Counted from the stretch's first letter, positions 45,472 to 56,706 are shown. The stretch is 64,000 nt of DNA from Lojkania enalia (GCA_010094045.1 ML986610.1:186001-250000), one strand, 5' to 3'. Notes: generated by a model not told the origin, from the letters alone. Numbers and translations are program-made.

Positions 45472-46561
45472 ATGAGTGAGAACAATCACATAAGAAGGGA
45501 AGCCTCTACTAGAGACATGATACTTAATCTTCCGATTTGTTTTCCTTCGGAAAGAAAAACTATGGAGGATACTGTTGTTCATGATGCTCTCATTATTGGT
45601 GGTGGACCTGCAGGCCTTAGTGCGGCTCTACCTATCGTGCGCCAACAATTCTCCGCTATCATTTTTGATGAAGGAAAATCTCCAATCCACCCAACCAAAA
45701 AGCTTCACCTAATTCCTAGCTGGGATCATCGAGATAAGGACGAATTTGCAGCGTCCGCAAAAGAGAATATCTTAGCACGATATGATACTTTGTCCTTCAC
45801 GTGCACGACTATCGAGAAAGTTCGAAAAATAAATGACAGCAACTTCGAGGCTGTGGACACCAAAGGATTTAAGTGGATTGGAAAAAAGATTGTTTTAGCC
45901 ACAGGGGTCAAGTATATATTTCCAGATATTGACGGTTACGCTAGTTGCTGGGGAACGGGAATGTATGAACTGTATATTCTTCCTATCTGACAAAGAGTAT
46001 GCTAATGAGCAAAGATTCCGATGCTGTTTTTGCAGCGCTTTTGAGGACCGTGGCGTAGATTCAGTAGGCGTGATTGCCATTGGGAAATTTGGCACGGTCG
46101 AAATGGCTCTGCGTGCTGCAACAGACTTCAAACGTTTTGCGAACACGGTTTTGATATATACGAACGGATCGGAATCACTTTCCGAGAAGCTAATCTCTGC
46201 GATCATTAATCCGCAGAAGATTAAAGTGTGCAGTCAGAGGATCAAACGTCTAGAGAAGTCCGGTAGTGGTAGTGAAGTCACAGTGTATCTCGAGGACGGC
46301 ACAGCACATGTGGAAGGATTCATCGGGCACACACCTCCTACCAAATCAAACGGGTCTTTTGTGGAAGACCTAGGACTGGAAATGGAACTAAATGAGGAAG
46401 TCGGTGTGAAATTATATTCACCTTTGAACCACACGAACCTTCATGGAGTTTTCGTTGCTGGAGATATCTGCAGTGAGTGGAAAATTTTCTCGCATGCATT
46501 TTACCTTGGCAACATGGCTGGAGCAGGCGTTGCGGAAGAGCTGCTTGCCGAGTCTGATTGA
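45472..46561 (+). CDS. GliT-like FAD-dependent dithiol oxidase 2, 345 aa
   Basis: Two exons, 45472-45962 and 46015-46561, with a 52-bp phase-2 intron just before the active site. FAD motif IIGGGPAGLSAAL, then the spliced WGTGIFRCCFCSAFED keeps a C-x2-C, but the CHG of the first copy becomes CSA. C-terminal VAGDICSEWKIFSHA. As in copy 1 there is no clear NADPH site. The N-terminus is about 30 residues longer if the first ATG is used; the ATG at 45562 (MEDTVVHDAL) aligns better with copy 1. Divergent from methyltransferase 2 and convergent with methyltransferase 3. Confidence 0.83.
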
Positions 46562-46881
46562 TCAACATTTCCCGGTACTCGGGTTCACCCGTGTAGAGGT
46601 ACACATAAGAGTTGTGGTGGTTAAGCAATGGGTTTGATTGGATGGATGAACACCGTAGCAATGGTATTATTAATGGGGCGTAGTCTAATTGGATAAAACC
46701 CTATTCCTCGCGACCTCGCCCCATTGTAAGACCCCGCCAAACATCGGCGGATGGAGAGTCTTGTGTCGTTGATTGTGAAACACATTGATGGTTGCCTTGC
46801 ATCAAGCAACTATGACCCAAGAATTGCAAGTAGCCCAATTGCCAAATGGAGCTACAATCAGCGCCTGACCTAGAATATCGC
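46562..46881. other. Convergent intergenic gap, 320 bp
   Basis: 3' ends of oxidase 2 and methyltransferase 3. No gene seen. Confidence 0.5.
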
Positions 46882-47843
46882 TCACTCCGGCTTTCTTCCC
46901 CATACCACCTTGTAACGCCAATGAGCATGAGTCTGATCGGCCTTCATTTCCTTCTCTAGATCAGTCAAGATGTTAGGGATTCGATCTTTCGAGACTCTCA
47001 ACATCTCTTGTGGAAGCGCTGTGGTGAAGTCAGTCAAGATCTCTGGTCGGGAGGCTATCCTCACAGCTTGTGACTCCAAGAATCATGGTAGCAGTCATCA
47101 TAACAGCCTTCATGGCAGTAGCCTGAAGCATCTTGTCCTGCCGTGTCCCGTAATTTCCTTCGAACACCTTTTCTTCCACATTAACAAGGCCAAGATCCTG
47201 AAACCAATCCTTCACATGGTCGATGTGCTTCACTGTAGATCCAATGAAGGCTATCATATCACATAGACAGGTCGTGTAGTCTTTCCATGCTGGCCCATCC
47301 TCATCGTCTGTCCATTCGATGAACTCAACTAACTGAATCCAGCCTTCCGGTTTTACCATTCGAATGAGATCACGGATGGTGGATTTAGTGGCCTCTTCGT
47401 CACCTGGGCAAGCTAATGCGAGCCTCTGGTGGACGAGATCAAACCTGTCGCTCCACTCAACAGGCCACGGATCGTGCACATCCTGGACATAGTACGTAGT
47501 GTTCTTCGGCGGGTCGTGTGGAAAGTAGGATTTCTCATTATCAGTGCCGACGAAGGTGTGTTGTTTAGCCACTTCCGGCGGAAGTGAAGACTGGAGTTCG
47601 CGAATCCAGACCCCTGGAAAAGCCACTATTATTACGTGCATCAAAAAGGCAAGCAGGCGCATCTTTCTCACCATCAGCAGTGCAACAGTCAAGGATCTGC
47701 AGTGAGGATGCGCGGAGGTCGAGAGGCGCTATGACCAACTGTCCGCCCATCGCATCCTTGATCATTTCATGCTGAAGTGTCAAGCGGGTTAGTTCGCTAT
47801 CGCTATGCATAACATAGGAACTTTCGGCATTTTCGTCGCCCAT
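46882..47843 (-). CDS. LaeA-like SAM-dependent methyltransferase 2 (paralogue), 285 aa
   Basis: Three exons: 47672-47843, 47065-47613 and 46882-47018; introns of 58 and 46 bp, both phase 1 at the same sites as in the copy at 43028-43998. SAM motif I is ILDCCTADGVWIREL, less glycine-rich than copy 1 (D-C-C-T-A-D-G). FDLVHQRLALA, MVKPEGWIQLVEF and VVWGRKP follow the LaeA-like pattern. A one-base frame change near 47060 is explained by the GTGAGG...CACAG intron with a CTGAC branch site, so the gene is intact. Confidence 0.82.
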
Positions 47844-48307
47844 GATGTTGCTAGTCAACCGCAAACCGACTTAGAGTATAAACGGGGACGTCTCGGATGG
47901 TGGTGGTGGAGGAGTGTAGTGGTTAGGTAGCCGCGTGGCACACTGTTTTATATTGCCGTTGCCTCTTCACTAGGATGGCGACGCCACATGGTCGCCTAGG
48001 CGGTCACAACCATAAGTGACACAAACCAATCGTTCTTGCTCGCCATCAACGTCGGCTGCCGAGATGAAGCCGGCCGGATATCCGCATACAACTAAGTCTA
48101 CTTGAATTGGTTATGCAACTATGCAACTGCGTCCAAGGCTGGCCATACAATACACTGTACTCTTAATCTTAGCGGCGCTAGCCAAGCCGGTCGTCTCCTT
48201 CCCTCCATCATTTACTACAGGCGTTCCCATATCAAGATTTCGGGGTCCTTTGTCTTTTGCTAAAGCCTCATTGTGTCCCAGTAGTTCTCTTTGCTTCCGC
48301 TTGCACC
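47844..48307. promoter_or_regulatory. Divergent intergenic region, methyltransferase 3 / receptor 1
   Basis: 464 bp between outward starts. No individual element proven. Confidence 0.35.
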
Positions 48308-49697
48308 ATGGCAGCGCAAGACTCAGGCTTGACGCCGCTCGCACCGCCTCCTCCTGGCATCGTACCTAACTTCGAACATCCTGCTTCAAAGAAAAAAGTG
48401 CAGATTGTGGCAATGTCGGTCATTGCTGTTATCACGACTATTTCTGTGTATCTTCGCATGCATGCGAAGACTATTGTGCAACGAAATTTTGATGTATCTG
48501 ACTTGACTCTGGCTATTGGCTATGTAAGGCTTTGCTTTCTATTTTTGCAGTTGATGGGAACTTGTATTCTAATGGAATTTGAATTTAGATAGTTACCATT
48601 GGATACAGCTACATATTGTTTGACTGTAAGTGCGGATCTTAGCCTTCTATCAAAGTCGAACCTAACGGTATGTTCCAGTAGCCGTTATTCCGGGCGTAGG
48701 AAATCACGCTTATGAGCTCCGCCTTAACGACATACCAGAACGTTACTACTCGGTAAGACTCTAGCACGCCTCTAACTCCAATCTAACGACAATATTTATT
48801 GTAGTTGCTTATTGCAAGTGGCATCATACAAGCAGTGTGTTTGCTCTTTATCAAGCTGTCCCTGCTTATCCTCATTGCCAAAATGTTTTGGGTTCGAAAA
48901 TGGGCTCGAATCACGATCTATATTGGAATTTTTATTACTACCGTTGCATATGTCGTGTACCTGATCTTGGGCATGTATTATTGCGTCCCTCGTCCTGGTG
49001 AAACTGCAATGGGCATTCTAGTTGGCATAGGAACAGCTAGATGTTTAAACATTTTGACTCTCGGTACCTTCCTGTCCGCATTCAATGCGGTCAGTGATGT
49101 ATTGATCCTTGCGATTGCGGTACAAATCATTATGACCCTTCAAACAACCCTTAGTCGGCGAATCCGAGCAAGCTCCATCTTCTTCATTGGACTCGCGTAA
49201 GCTGATTGTAGGAGATTCTCTGTTTATTAGCTAACAATCCCTCCAGTGCCACTATAGTCAGCATCCTGAATGCGTACTATCGAATAGCCAAGAATTCCTC
49301 CGACCCTTGGGATTATACGCTACTCTTTACCCTAGGGTACGTCTTTCCGTCAAATATCCTTCAAATATTGTACCTAAGATCCTTTAGTTACTATGACATA
49401 ACTCTCGCGATGATATGTGCATGCTTACCTTGCTTGCCTATCCTTGGCAAGAGCGCGACTGCTCAACGGTTGATGCAATCCCGCCTCTTCTCCACACTTG
49501 GTAGTACGTGGTCGCGTTCGAGGACGTCGACTCGCGATGAGACTTCGCTTCAAAACTCCAGGAACTCTTCAACTACTGGATTGGCAGGAAAGAGCCCTCA
49601 ATCAGGTGTAACTATCACGCGATCGTTTGATGTTGAAAACTCTTACGAGCTTCAAGCAGATGGGTTCGAGCGATTAACTAACCAACCCACACGATAA
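48308..49697 (+). CDS. Fungal rhodopsin-domain (Pth11/SAT20-like) 7-TM protein 1, 372 aa
   Basis: Six exons: 48308-48523, 48589-48625, 48679-48752, 48805-49196, 49247-49336, 49388-49697. The fold has seven hydrophobic helices. Typical residues are the first TM VIAVITTISVYLRMHAK, then a loop with NDIPERYYS, the helix ASGIIQAVCLLFIKLSLLI with KWAR after it, and TLGTFLSAFNAVSDVLILAI. The C-terminus is a polar Ser/Thr-rich cytosolic tail. This fungal family is related to Pth11-type receptors and the SAT20 membrane protein of toxin clusters. The ligand is unknown. No CFEM domain precedes it. Confidence 0.8.
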
Positions 49698-50069
49698 AAT
49701 ATGACACAAGATAGACAAAGGATATGTGTTTCAGGGAATAGAAAGAAACATCATTGTCATGTCATTCGATGTGTTCTGTAAAAATATGGCCGTAGCTTCT
49801 GCGTCTTCCGGTTCATTTTTGTCAATTTAAACTCTCTATTTGCTTGAATATAAGATCGTTAAACCTACCACGTTTGGTGTGATTTTACTATCCCGTAGTC
49901 TTCCGAATTGTATAGGTTCGACCTTTGAAATCTCTATAAATCACGCGTCCGACAGCAATCCCGCACAATCATCCGAGTTTCACGACTTCTTGATACCTGC
50001 TCGATCGTCTATTTTGACCGCTACGAACTATCTAAGATTTTCCGATTGTGTTACCGCTACTATATATGG
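49698..50069. other. Convergent intergenic gap
   Basis: 372 bp between two 3' ends; nothing recognisable. Confidence 0.5.
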
Positions 50070-51785
50070 TTAAGCCGTAGATTTATTTTCGCCATCTTGT
50101 TCTGTTCCCTCAAGGCCGAATTCTGTTTCCAAATGCTCTCGTAATTTAATTTCCTCCTCCACAAATACTAGAAAAAATCCTAGCAGACTGAAAGCGAGTG
50201 CTCCGTACCAGACGCTGCGCATGCCAAGTTCGTATAGATGTGATACCTGCTCCTTGTTCCTACCAGATAGCGAAGTAATCCATTCACTATCGGCCTGCGA
50301 ATAGGCATTTCCATAAGATAAAGTAGTTCGGATGTCGGGATCGCTGATGACATCTTTAAGTTTGGTTTGGACACGGTTGTTAAAGATGAGTGATGGAATA
50401 GTAAAGGCCCATACAAAACCGAGAGACCGAAGGAACGCATGTAGTCCAGTTGCTGTTGCTACCTCGGCTTCTGGTAGTGGAGCTTGAATTGCTGGGAGAA
50501 TTGTCGTGATCAGAGAACCGAGCCCCCATGCGGCAAAAAGTTGCCAAAACACCGACTTCACCATACTTGTGTTTGAATCCATGGTTGAAAAGAGGCCGAA
50601 CGCCAGAGTTGTTACACCAAATCCAATCCACTGAAGCGGTTTGTATTGCCCGAACTTCGAAAGTATGAACCCGCTAACGCCTGCAGCTGGAACAATAAAT
50701 ATCATAAATGGAAGAACCTGAGCTCCAGAACGTAAAGGTGCTGATCCCTTGAGGATTTGAAAGTAGTAGGGTATGAAGTATACCACCCAATCTAGCAATA
50801 AACAAGAAAGGAAAACAAGAATAAATCCTGTTGCTGAGGTTCTATTTGAGAATAATACCGGAGGTATTGTTGGCTCCTTGCAGTACGGAGAAATTTGATA
50901 AATGGAGAAAGCAATCCATCCTATCACCCCCAGAACGATGGGCAGAATCACCCGCCAGGATGACCATGGATGAACCTGCTTGCCCATTATCAGTCCCAGC
51001 AGAAGTGAACAGGTTGCGCTGATAAAAATCGCGTTCCCGATAAGGTCGATTCGGATGATCCTATCTCTCCAAGAGGCCTTCGGCGATTTGAGACGTAGAA
51101 AGAGAGCGGCAAGTATGAAGGCGACTCCGCCAAAGGGCAAGTTGACATAAAAAACCCATCGCCATGTTGTATTCTTCACAAAACCCCCTCCTATGATAGG
51201 ACCAAGTGTGACCCCAAGGCTTGAAAAAATCATGATAATGCCGAAATACTTAGCCCGCTCCCGCAGAGGAAACATATCGCTCGTAATGACCTCTTGCAGC
51301 AGCATGACACCACCAGAACCTGCTCCCTGTATTGCTCTCCCGATTATCAACATGGTGGTACTAACGGAGCCTCCACAGAGTCCAGTGCCTAATGTAAAGA
51401 GTGCAAGGGATAGTAGCATAGGCAGTCGTCGTCCAAATATGTTACACGCTTGGCCGAGAAATGGCTGGATTGCGGCAGAGGCGACATTGTAAGATGCGTT
51501 GATCCATATGTAGTCATTTGCGGCGGAGAGATCACGGGTAATCATTGGCATAACAGTCGTTAAGATGGTAGCGTTCAGGTTGACGCAGAAAGAAGCCAGA
51601 CAAAGACCTCCAAACACAAGCCATGTGCGGGGGTCTGTAATGGATTCTCTGGGTGCTGATTCAATCTTGATCTTTGGTTCTAGCTCCGATATTAGACTTG
51701 AATTCTGTTTGCCATCAGTTGTAGATACGTCTTCCCTTCCGAAAGCGGAATTCGTAGTATAAATTTTCGATGAAGTCTCGGCCAT
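50070..51785 (-). CDS. MFS drug:H+ antiporter, 14-TM (DHA2) type, 571 aa
   Basis: Intronless. After a polar N-terminal tail, the transporter begins with DPRTWLVFGGLCLASF. Motif A region is GQACNIFGRRLPMLLSL, with AIQGAGSGGVMLLQE, and the antiporter motif C is GVTLGPIIGGGFVKN followed by TWRWVFYVNLPFGG. The length and pattern fit the DHA2 toxin-efflux group that includes GliA-like exporters. Plasma membrane. The ATG at 51785 is chosen; a longer in-frame ORF runs to 52082 but its start is weak (see findings). Could export the product of the neighbouring tailoring enzymes. Confidence 0.87.
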   Translation of the reverse strand: MAETSSKIYTTNSAFGREDVSTTDGKQNSSLISELEPKIKIESAPRESITDPRTWLVFGGLCLASFCVNLNATILTTVMPMITRDLSAANDYIWINASYNVASAAIQPFLGQACNIFGRRLPMLLSLALFTLGTGLCGGSVSTTMLIIGRAIQGAGSGGVMLLQEVITSDMFPLRERAKYFGIIMIFSSLGVTLGPIIGGGFVKNTTWRWVFYVNLPFGGVAFILAALFLRLKSPKASWRDRIIRIDLIGNAIFISATCSLLLGLIMGKQVHPWSSWRVILPIVLGVIGWIAFSIYQISPYCKEPTIPPVLFSNRTSATGFILVFLSCLLLDWVVYFIPYYFQILKGSAPLRSGAQVLPFMIFIVPAAGVSGFILSKFGQYKPLQWIGFGVTTLAFGLFSTMDSNTSMVKSVFWQLFAAWGLGSLITTILPAIQAPLPEAEVATATGLHAFLRSLGFVWAFTIPSLIFNNRVQTKLKDVISDPDIRTTLSYGNAYSQADSEWITSLSGRNKEQVSHLYELGMRSVWYGALAFSLLGFFLVFVEEEIKLREHLETEFGLEGTEQDGENKSTA

Positions 51786-52695
51786 GATGATTCGTTCGTG
51801 AATTGATTGATAGGGATTTTGAGAAGAGCCAAGGTCCTGGGAGTAGCCAAGATCTTGAGAATAGCCAAGAACTGTGGCGTTGAAAAAATTAATAACTATG
51901 AAAAGGATTAAGCGTAGGTATTCGCATGTGGTAGACACCGATGCGGCAGCCGGCGCCCGGGGGCGTTGCATCGGAGGCGGAGCGTCTACAATCGGCGGTG
52001 TTTCGTGCTTGGCCCGGGAGCCGAGGGTAAAGCGTAGGCTTGGTGTGTGACACTGCATTGATTGAGGAACAACTGCGTGCAACGCGTACTACATGGCAAC
52101 TAATTTCCCGGCTCGGAATCGAGCATAATTGGTTGTCGAGTATCAACACATTTGCGCCTCAAGGGTTACCCATTCATTCGGTTTCGTCCGAGAGTGGCAG
52201 GAGTATAAGATTTTAGGGTGAGATTTCGAACCCATTTAGCAGCGATCGCCCTACAGTTAGCAAAATTGATTAAGTGATGTATGGGTTGATAAGAGTGCTC
52301 AATAATCTTGTTCACTGTTTTCATAGAGTTTTCTGTCCGCCGCTGATAGGGCGTATATGAAACAAACATCTATATCCTTGATCAACCTATACCTCTTGTG
52401 CGCAGCCCCGAAGCTGTTAATATCTGCTGCCACCGCTCCGGACCAAGTCAGCCGCACACAGTACTTGTCTTCCAATCTGACTATCAAGGGTCTTAGTAAA
52501 ACGCACATCGGGGACTTAGCCCACGGGTTTCGACCAGATTAAAGACCCCTGTAGGTATCTAACGAAAGTGTAGGCCTACACCCGCACACCAGGTTTATAA
52601 ACCGCGAGGCAGTCAGAGTCAAACCTCTAGAGCGAGCCCCACTCATTCCATTATCTTATTTCTTGTTAGAGCTGTATCGATTCTAGTTGTTTATT
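51786..52695. promoter_or_regulatory. Divergent intergenic region, transporter / receptor 2
   Basis: 910 bp between outward starts. Includes three tandem copies of an 18-bp unit beginning AGCCAAG at 51827-51875, next to the transporter ATG. Confidence 0.4.
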
Positions 52696-53927
52696 ATGGA
52701 GATCCTTCCAAGAACCATTTATAAAATCTACAATACACGCCAGAGGGCTTTGGTCATAGTACCGACCGTTTTTACCTTCTTTTCCATCGTCCTTACGTGT
52801 TTGCGCATTTATGGAAGGCGCCTTAAAAAGACGAAGGTGCTAATTGACGACTACCTCTGTATTCTTGGGTGTGTAAGTGCATTGTCTGAAATCATATGCG
52901 TTAGCACAGACTGAAATCCCTCTAGATCCTTGGCTGTGTACTGCTAGCGAGCGACTGGGCCATGGTCGTTGGTGGCAATGGTGGAAATTCACTAAAAGAA
53001 TTGAAAGATCCAAATGATTTGAAATTTTGGTACAAAGTCAGCAATCTCCGACCACATCCAAAATAATTCTAAGCAGATTGTTTTTAGTTCCTCACGGTCG
53101 CCTATATTACTTGGATCCCCGCTATTGCCGTAGTCCAACTAGCCATTCTCGCTCTTTATCTTCGTCTTTTCCATGTCGTAGATTGGGCCCGCAAGGCCTG
53201 TTACGTCATGGTTGCTTTGGTTGTCGCATGGCTTATCGCCTCTTTCGTTGCGGATCTAGCTTTATGCAAACCCATTCAAAAGCTGTGGGATCCCATGATT
53301 CCTGGTACATGTGGCGATCATAGCAAGGCATGCACCTCTATCGGAATTACACACATCATCTTCGATTTTACAATTCTACTGCTCCCAATGCCATTGATCT
53401 GGAATCTGAAGGTTGCGCTTTACAAAAAGTTCCTAATGTCAATTGTGCTCCTTTGTGGGGTCTTGTAAGTTATCTTTTGCCTGCTCCATTTGTACTTATC
53501 TAATCTTCACAGCGCTACCGTCGCTTCAATCTTACGCATCTCTTGCCTTATCAAACTTACCACATTTACTGATCCTACGGATCTCCCTGCCCAAATATGG
53601 TTGGCATACGTTTACCACTTTTCGGAGGTCCCAGTTGCTATCGTCTGCGCCTCTGTTTTTTGCATTGCTCCCGTCTACCAGCGTGTCAAGGCTTCTACAT
53701 TTGGATCTTACGCGCGAACTGTGTTCAGTCTGGTATCAAAGTCAAGGATGGCGTCAGGAAATGATGATTCAGGTTCGAAAGAATCTGGTAACGGTTTAAG
53801 CAAGGATCACATTCAGAGAATTGATGTCATCAGGATCGATGGCAATAGCAGCACCAATTTTCAACCTCACAGTGGGAAATCAGAGAGCGATAAGATCCCC
53901 GCTGGATCACTCGATAGAGATTATTGA
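52696..53927 (+). CDS. Fungal rhodopsin-domain 7-TM protein 2, 359 aa
   Basis: Four exons: 52696-52872, 52926-53036, 53088-53464 and 53513-53927; introns 53, 51 and 48 bp. First helix VIVPTVFTFFSIVLTCLRIYGRR with the LIDDYLCILG motif in the first loop, typical of this family. FLTVAYITWIPAIAVVQLAIL, DWARKACYVMVALVVAWL, CGDHSKACTSIGI and LLPMPLIWNLK follow. The C-terminal tail is polar. Same family as the copy at 48308-49697, but the two are clearly diverged. Confidence 0.8.
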
Positions 53928-54689
53928 TGTCTTAATGTGAGACGAGGCCGGAAAAGATATCGTAGCTGCAGCATAAAAGATATATACTGCAACAGGCAGA
54001 GGATCTATATATAAATATGTATATTTTCTTTTTTACCGGAATAAAGCCCAATAAAGATATAATCTTTATACATGCTAAAAGCCATTCAAATTTTGATCAA
54101 TAATATTTTCTTACCTTCATTCCCTAAAGGTATTCATTTCTTCGACACACTTGAATATGCCTCAATATGTGCTTGCTATTAGAGTTCCGATAACGCTCTA
54201 TAACTTCATCATAGCTCAAAAACCTTGAAAGTACCTATATTTAATCTTGCGGTACGAGAAGGTTACGTTGGCTAATCAATTGATGAGATGATCATGAACA
54301 AAAATACAAAATGGTAATACCTAAGAAGAATAGTGTGGGCACATTGCTTCCGCCTGAGTTAATACTAGGGAACTTGATAATTTTGCCGTCTTATAGCAGT
54401 TGAATGATGGAACAGTCGGGACAGTGGCATTCGACGTTAGGGAGTGGGGCATGAATACTGTAAAGATTTAGATAAAACATTGCAAGGAGTCTTCTATAGC
54501 TTACAGTTCTATGATTCGTCTCATCTATGTGTGCTTAGAGTCGAAGACGATCATGGCCTTCGAAGATCTAACGTTATGGAAAAAGACATTGTCTATAGAT
54601 TCTTGTAGAATCGAATTCTTCTATAATTTGAAACATATCAGCTAAGGCAAGTTCCATGAAGAGTATTGAATACGCCCTTACAATTAAGC
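53928..54689. other. AT-rich intergenic stretch
   Basis: Nothing recognisable. Confidence 0.5.
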
Positions 54690-56400
54690 TCACACCACCC
54701 GAGGTCTAAAATTGTGCTGCAATAATCCCTGTACAGTCTGACGGATCGCCAGTGGGCGCGGATTTCCTCCTATTACATGGACAGCCTTTACACTCAGCAT
54801 TGCAGTTATCTTTAAGCCCCTCATACTCCTTAGAGCTACAACTGCCATCCTCCGCAACACAGCATTTGACACAATCAAATGACCTAGCTTAACACCGATC
54901 CTTTTTTTTTTGCCCCCCAGCTCCACAATAACTACTACAAATCTGGCTCTCTAGGCTTAAGAAGTCAGTTATTTGGAAAGGTGCATGCTTCGCTCCTTGA
55001 GAATTCTTTGGTCGCAACCCTGTCTGGGAGACCTGAGAATCATGCGTACCAATAGCCTAGTCAACATTTGGATCGTTGTTGATGCAATTTTCGATTATAT
55101 TTGCAGTAATAGCACAGCATTGCTACCATCGTGAGTCATGAGGTGCAGTAGCTCTATAAGCAGAGATTTCTTCATCTCCATCCGGCGCAATGGAGATTTC
55201 ACATTCGTCTTAGGCACCTTTTTGCGGATATGCAAGAGTGATAGACTCCTTGAGCCCTTGCGGAGCTTCACAAGCGCCTATAAAGACAACATATCGAAGC
55301 CGATATAAAGTTCCTTTGGTGTTATTTTTGCCGTTTATAGGGTTTATTAGTCTTGTTTAGAATGAATCATGCGGGTGCTAAGCTGGCGCTCTTTCCAGCA
55401 CATGTTAGTTTTCCGCTAGTGGAAACGAGCCCCTCGACCAATTGCGATATTCTCTTCTGTCATCCAATATCCAAGAGCCCTGCCATAGTCTTCTGCAATA
55501 TGCCATAAAACTAAGTTCCCTATAATCTGGTTCCCAACGGGTCGTGGATGGAAGATTCGTTTAACTGAGTTTGGAATTAACAAATTGATAGCATCGGCAC
55601 CTCTTTCTAGGCTACATCTGGGTCCTGACGCAGGTGCAATAGGTTCCGTATTCTCAGGTGCGAATTGTACATCTGCATATTCATTAGTCGTATTTGAAAG
55701 GCATCAGCAATGTCACCTTCGAACTAGCCTTTAGGCACCGGCTCATTGAACGGCTCCCCTAAGAGCCTTCTCAACTTGACTAACCAGATCTGTCACCTCC
55801 TGGCGACGCTCGAGGGTTAAAAATTCGCGCCACATAGGCACAATGGCACACAGCATATTTTTCCATACAAACCAGGAGACCCCATCTCACTAGCGATTAT
55901 CCATTCCAAAGAACTTCAAGTAACCAGTGTAATATATCTTGCCTCCAGACTTGAGTTTTCGCTTTAAGTTACTGAGGCTATCAATCTTTTCTAGTAGTTC
56001 ACTAGCGATCCCAGCTACTACGGCGTCGAGGGATTTCTGGAAACTATCAAGAATGGGCTCTCGACAAAAGGTGAAGACACATTGATTTATGATATCGAAA
56101 ATTCCAAAATCATTACTGCTAACGGAAACGGTCCCATCGAGTTAATGTTCATTCGTCCAGATACCCCTTGCAGCCAAGTAGTCTCAAGATAATATCATAA
56201 TCGATATTTACCAACGTATTGATCTATTTCTCTATGATGGCCAAGCTTTTCACGCTAGAGCATGCGAGGAAATCCAGAGTTTAACCAAGGTTGCCAATAC
56301 CATTTTCGTTATTGATGTAGCTCAGATACAACCTGTCATATCGTGAGTAGAAGCGAGCGTCTAGACTTTTACTTGTCCCAATACCTGCCGCACGCAAGTT
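54690..56400 (-). pseudogene. Decayed Cys-rich (probably secreted) gene
   Basis: On the minus strand several frames give protein-like pieces separated by stops: SYxYPQKGA, DECEISIAPDGDEEISAYR, ATAPHDSRW and CAITANIIENC (55260-55080), then DCVKCCVAEDGSCSSKEYEG with DNCNAECKGCPC (54885-54750). The dense, spaced cysteines and the ordered pieces point to one old gene for a Cys-rich secreted protein with an extended upstream part. I cannot assign a family. Limits are approximate, and the upstream part (55300-56400) is weaker. Confidence 0.45.
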
Positions 56401-56558
56401 ACCGATTGCAGCCCATTTGTTAATCTAAGGGAATTCGTAAGGATTTCCTAGCGGTGTATATGAGGACAAAGATTGTGAAATAAATGGAGGAAATGCAGCA
56501 AAAGAAAACATAAATCGCAAGAAATCATTCACCACAATAAATCCAAGTAGTTAGGGTT
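56401..56558. other. Short spacer
   Basis: Nothing recognisable. Confidence 0.4.
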
Positions 56559-56706
56559 TGTCGCATATCAGGAAGCATCAATTGCTGAGGCAAATATTGA
56601 TGTATTAAAGGAGGATGAGTGGCCTGCCTGGCCAGAGGCTGGCAGTGGCGAGACTATATAGGCCTGAAACAAGTCAACTATAATAGGATAGTAGAAACAC
56701 GCTACA
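56559..56706 (+). repeat. Solo-LTR-like element, copy 5
   Basis: TGTCGCATATCAGG start, GCTACA end (terminal dinucleotides TG/CA kept). Aligns throughout with copy 4. Flanking bases GGGTT / TAATT do not form a target duplication. Confidence 0.65.

Noticed and set aside
46882..47100. Frameshift that would make methyltransferase 3 a pseudogene
   Set aside because: A canonical 46-bp GTGAGG...CACAG intron with a CTGAC branch site at 47019-47064 restores the frame.
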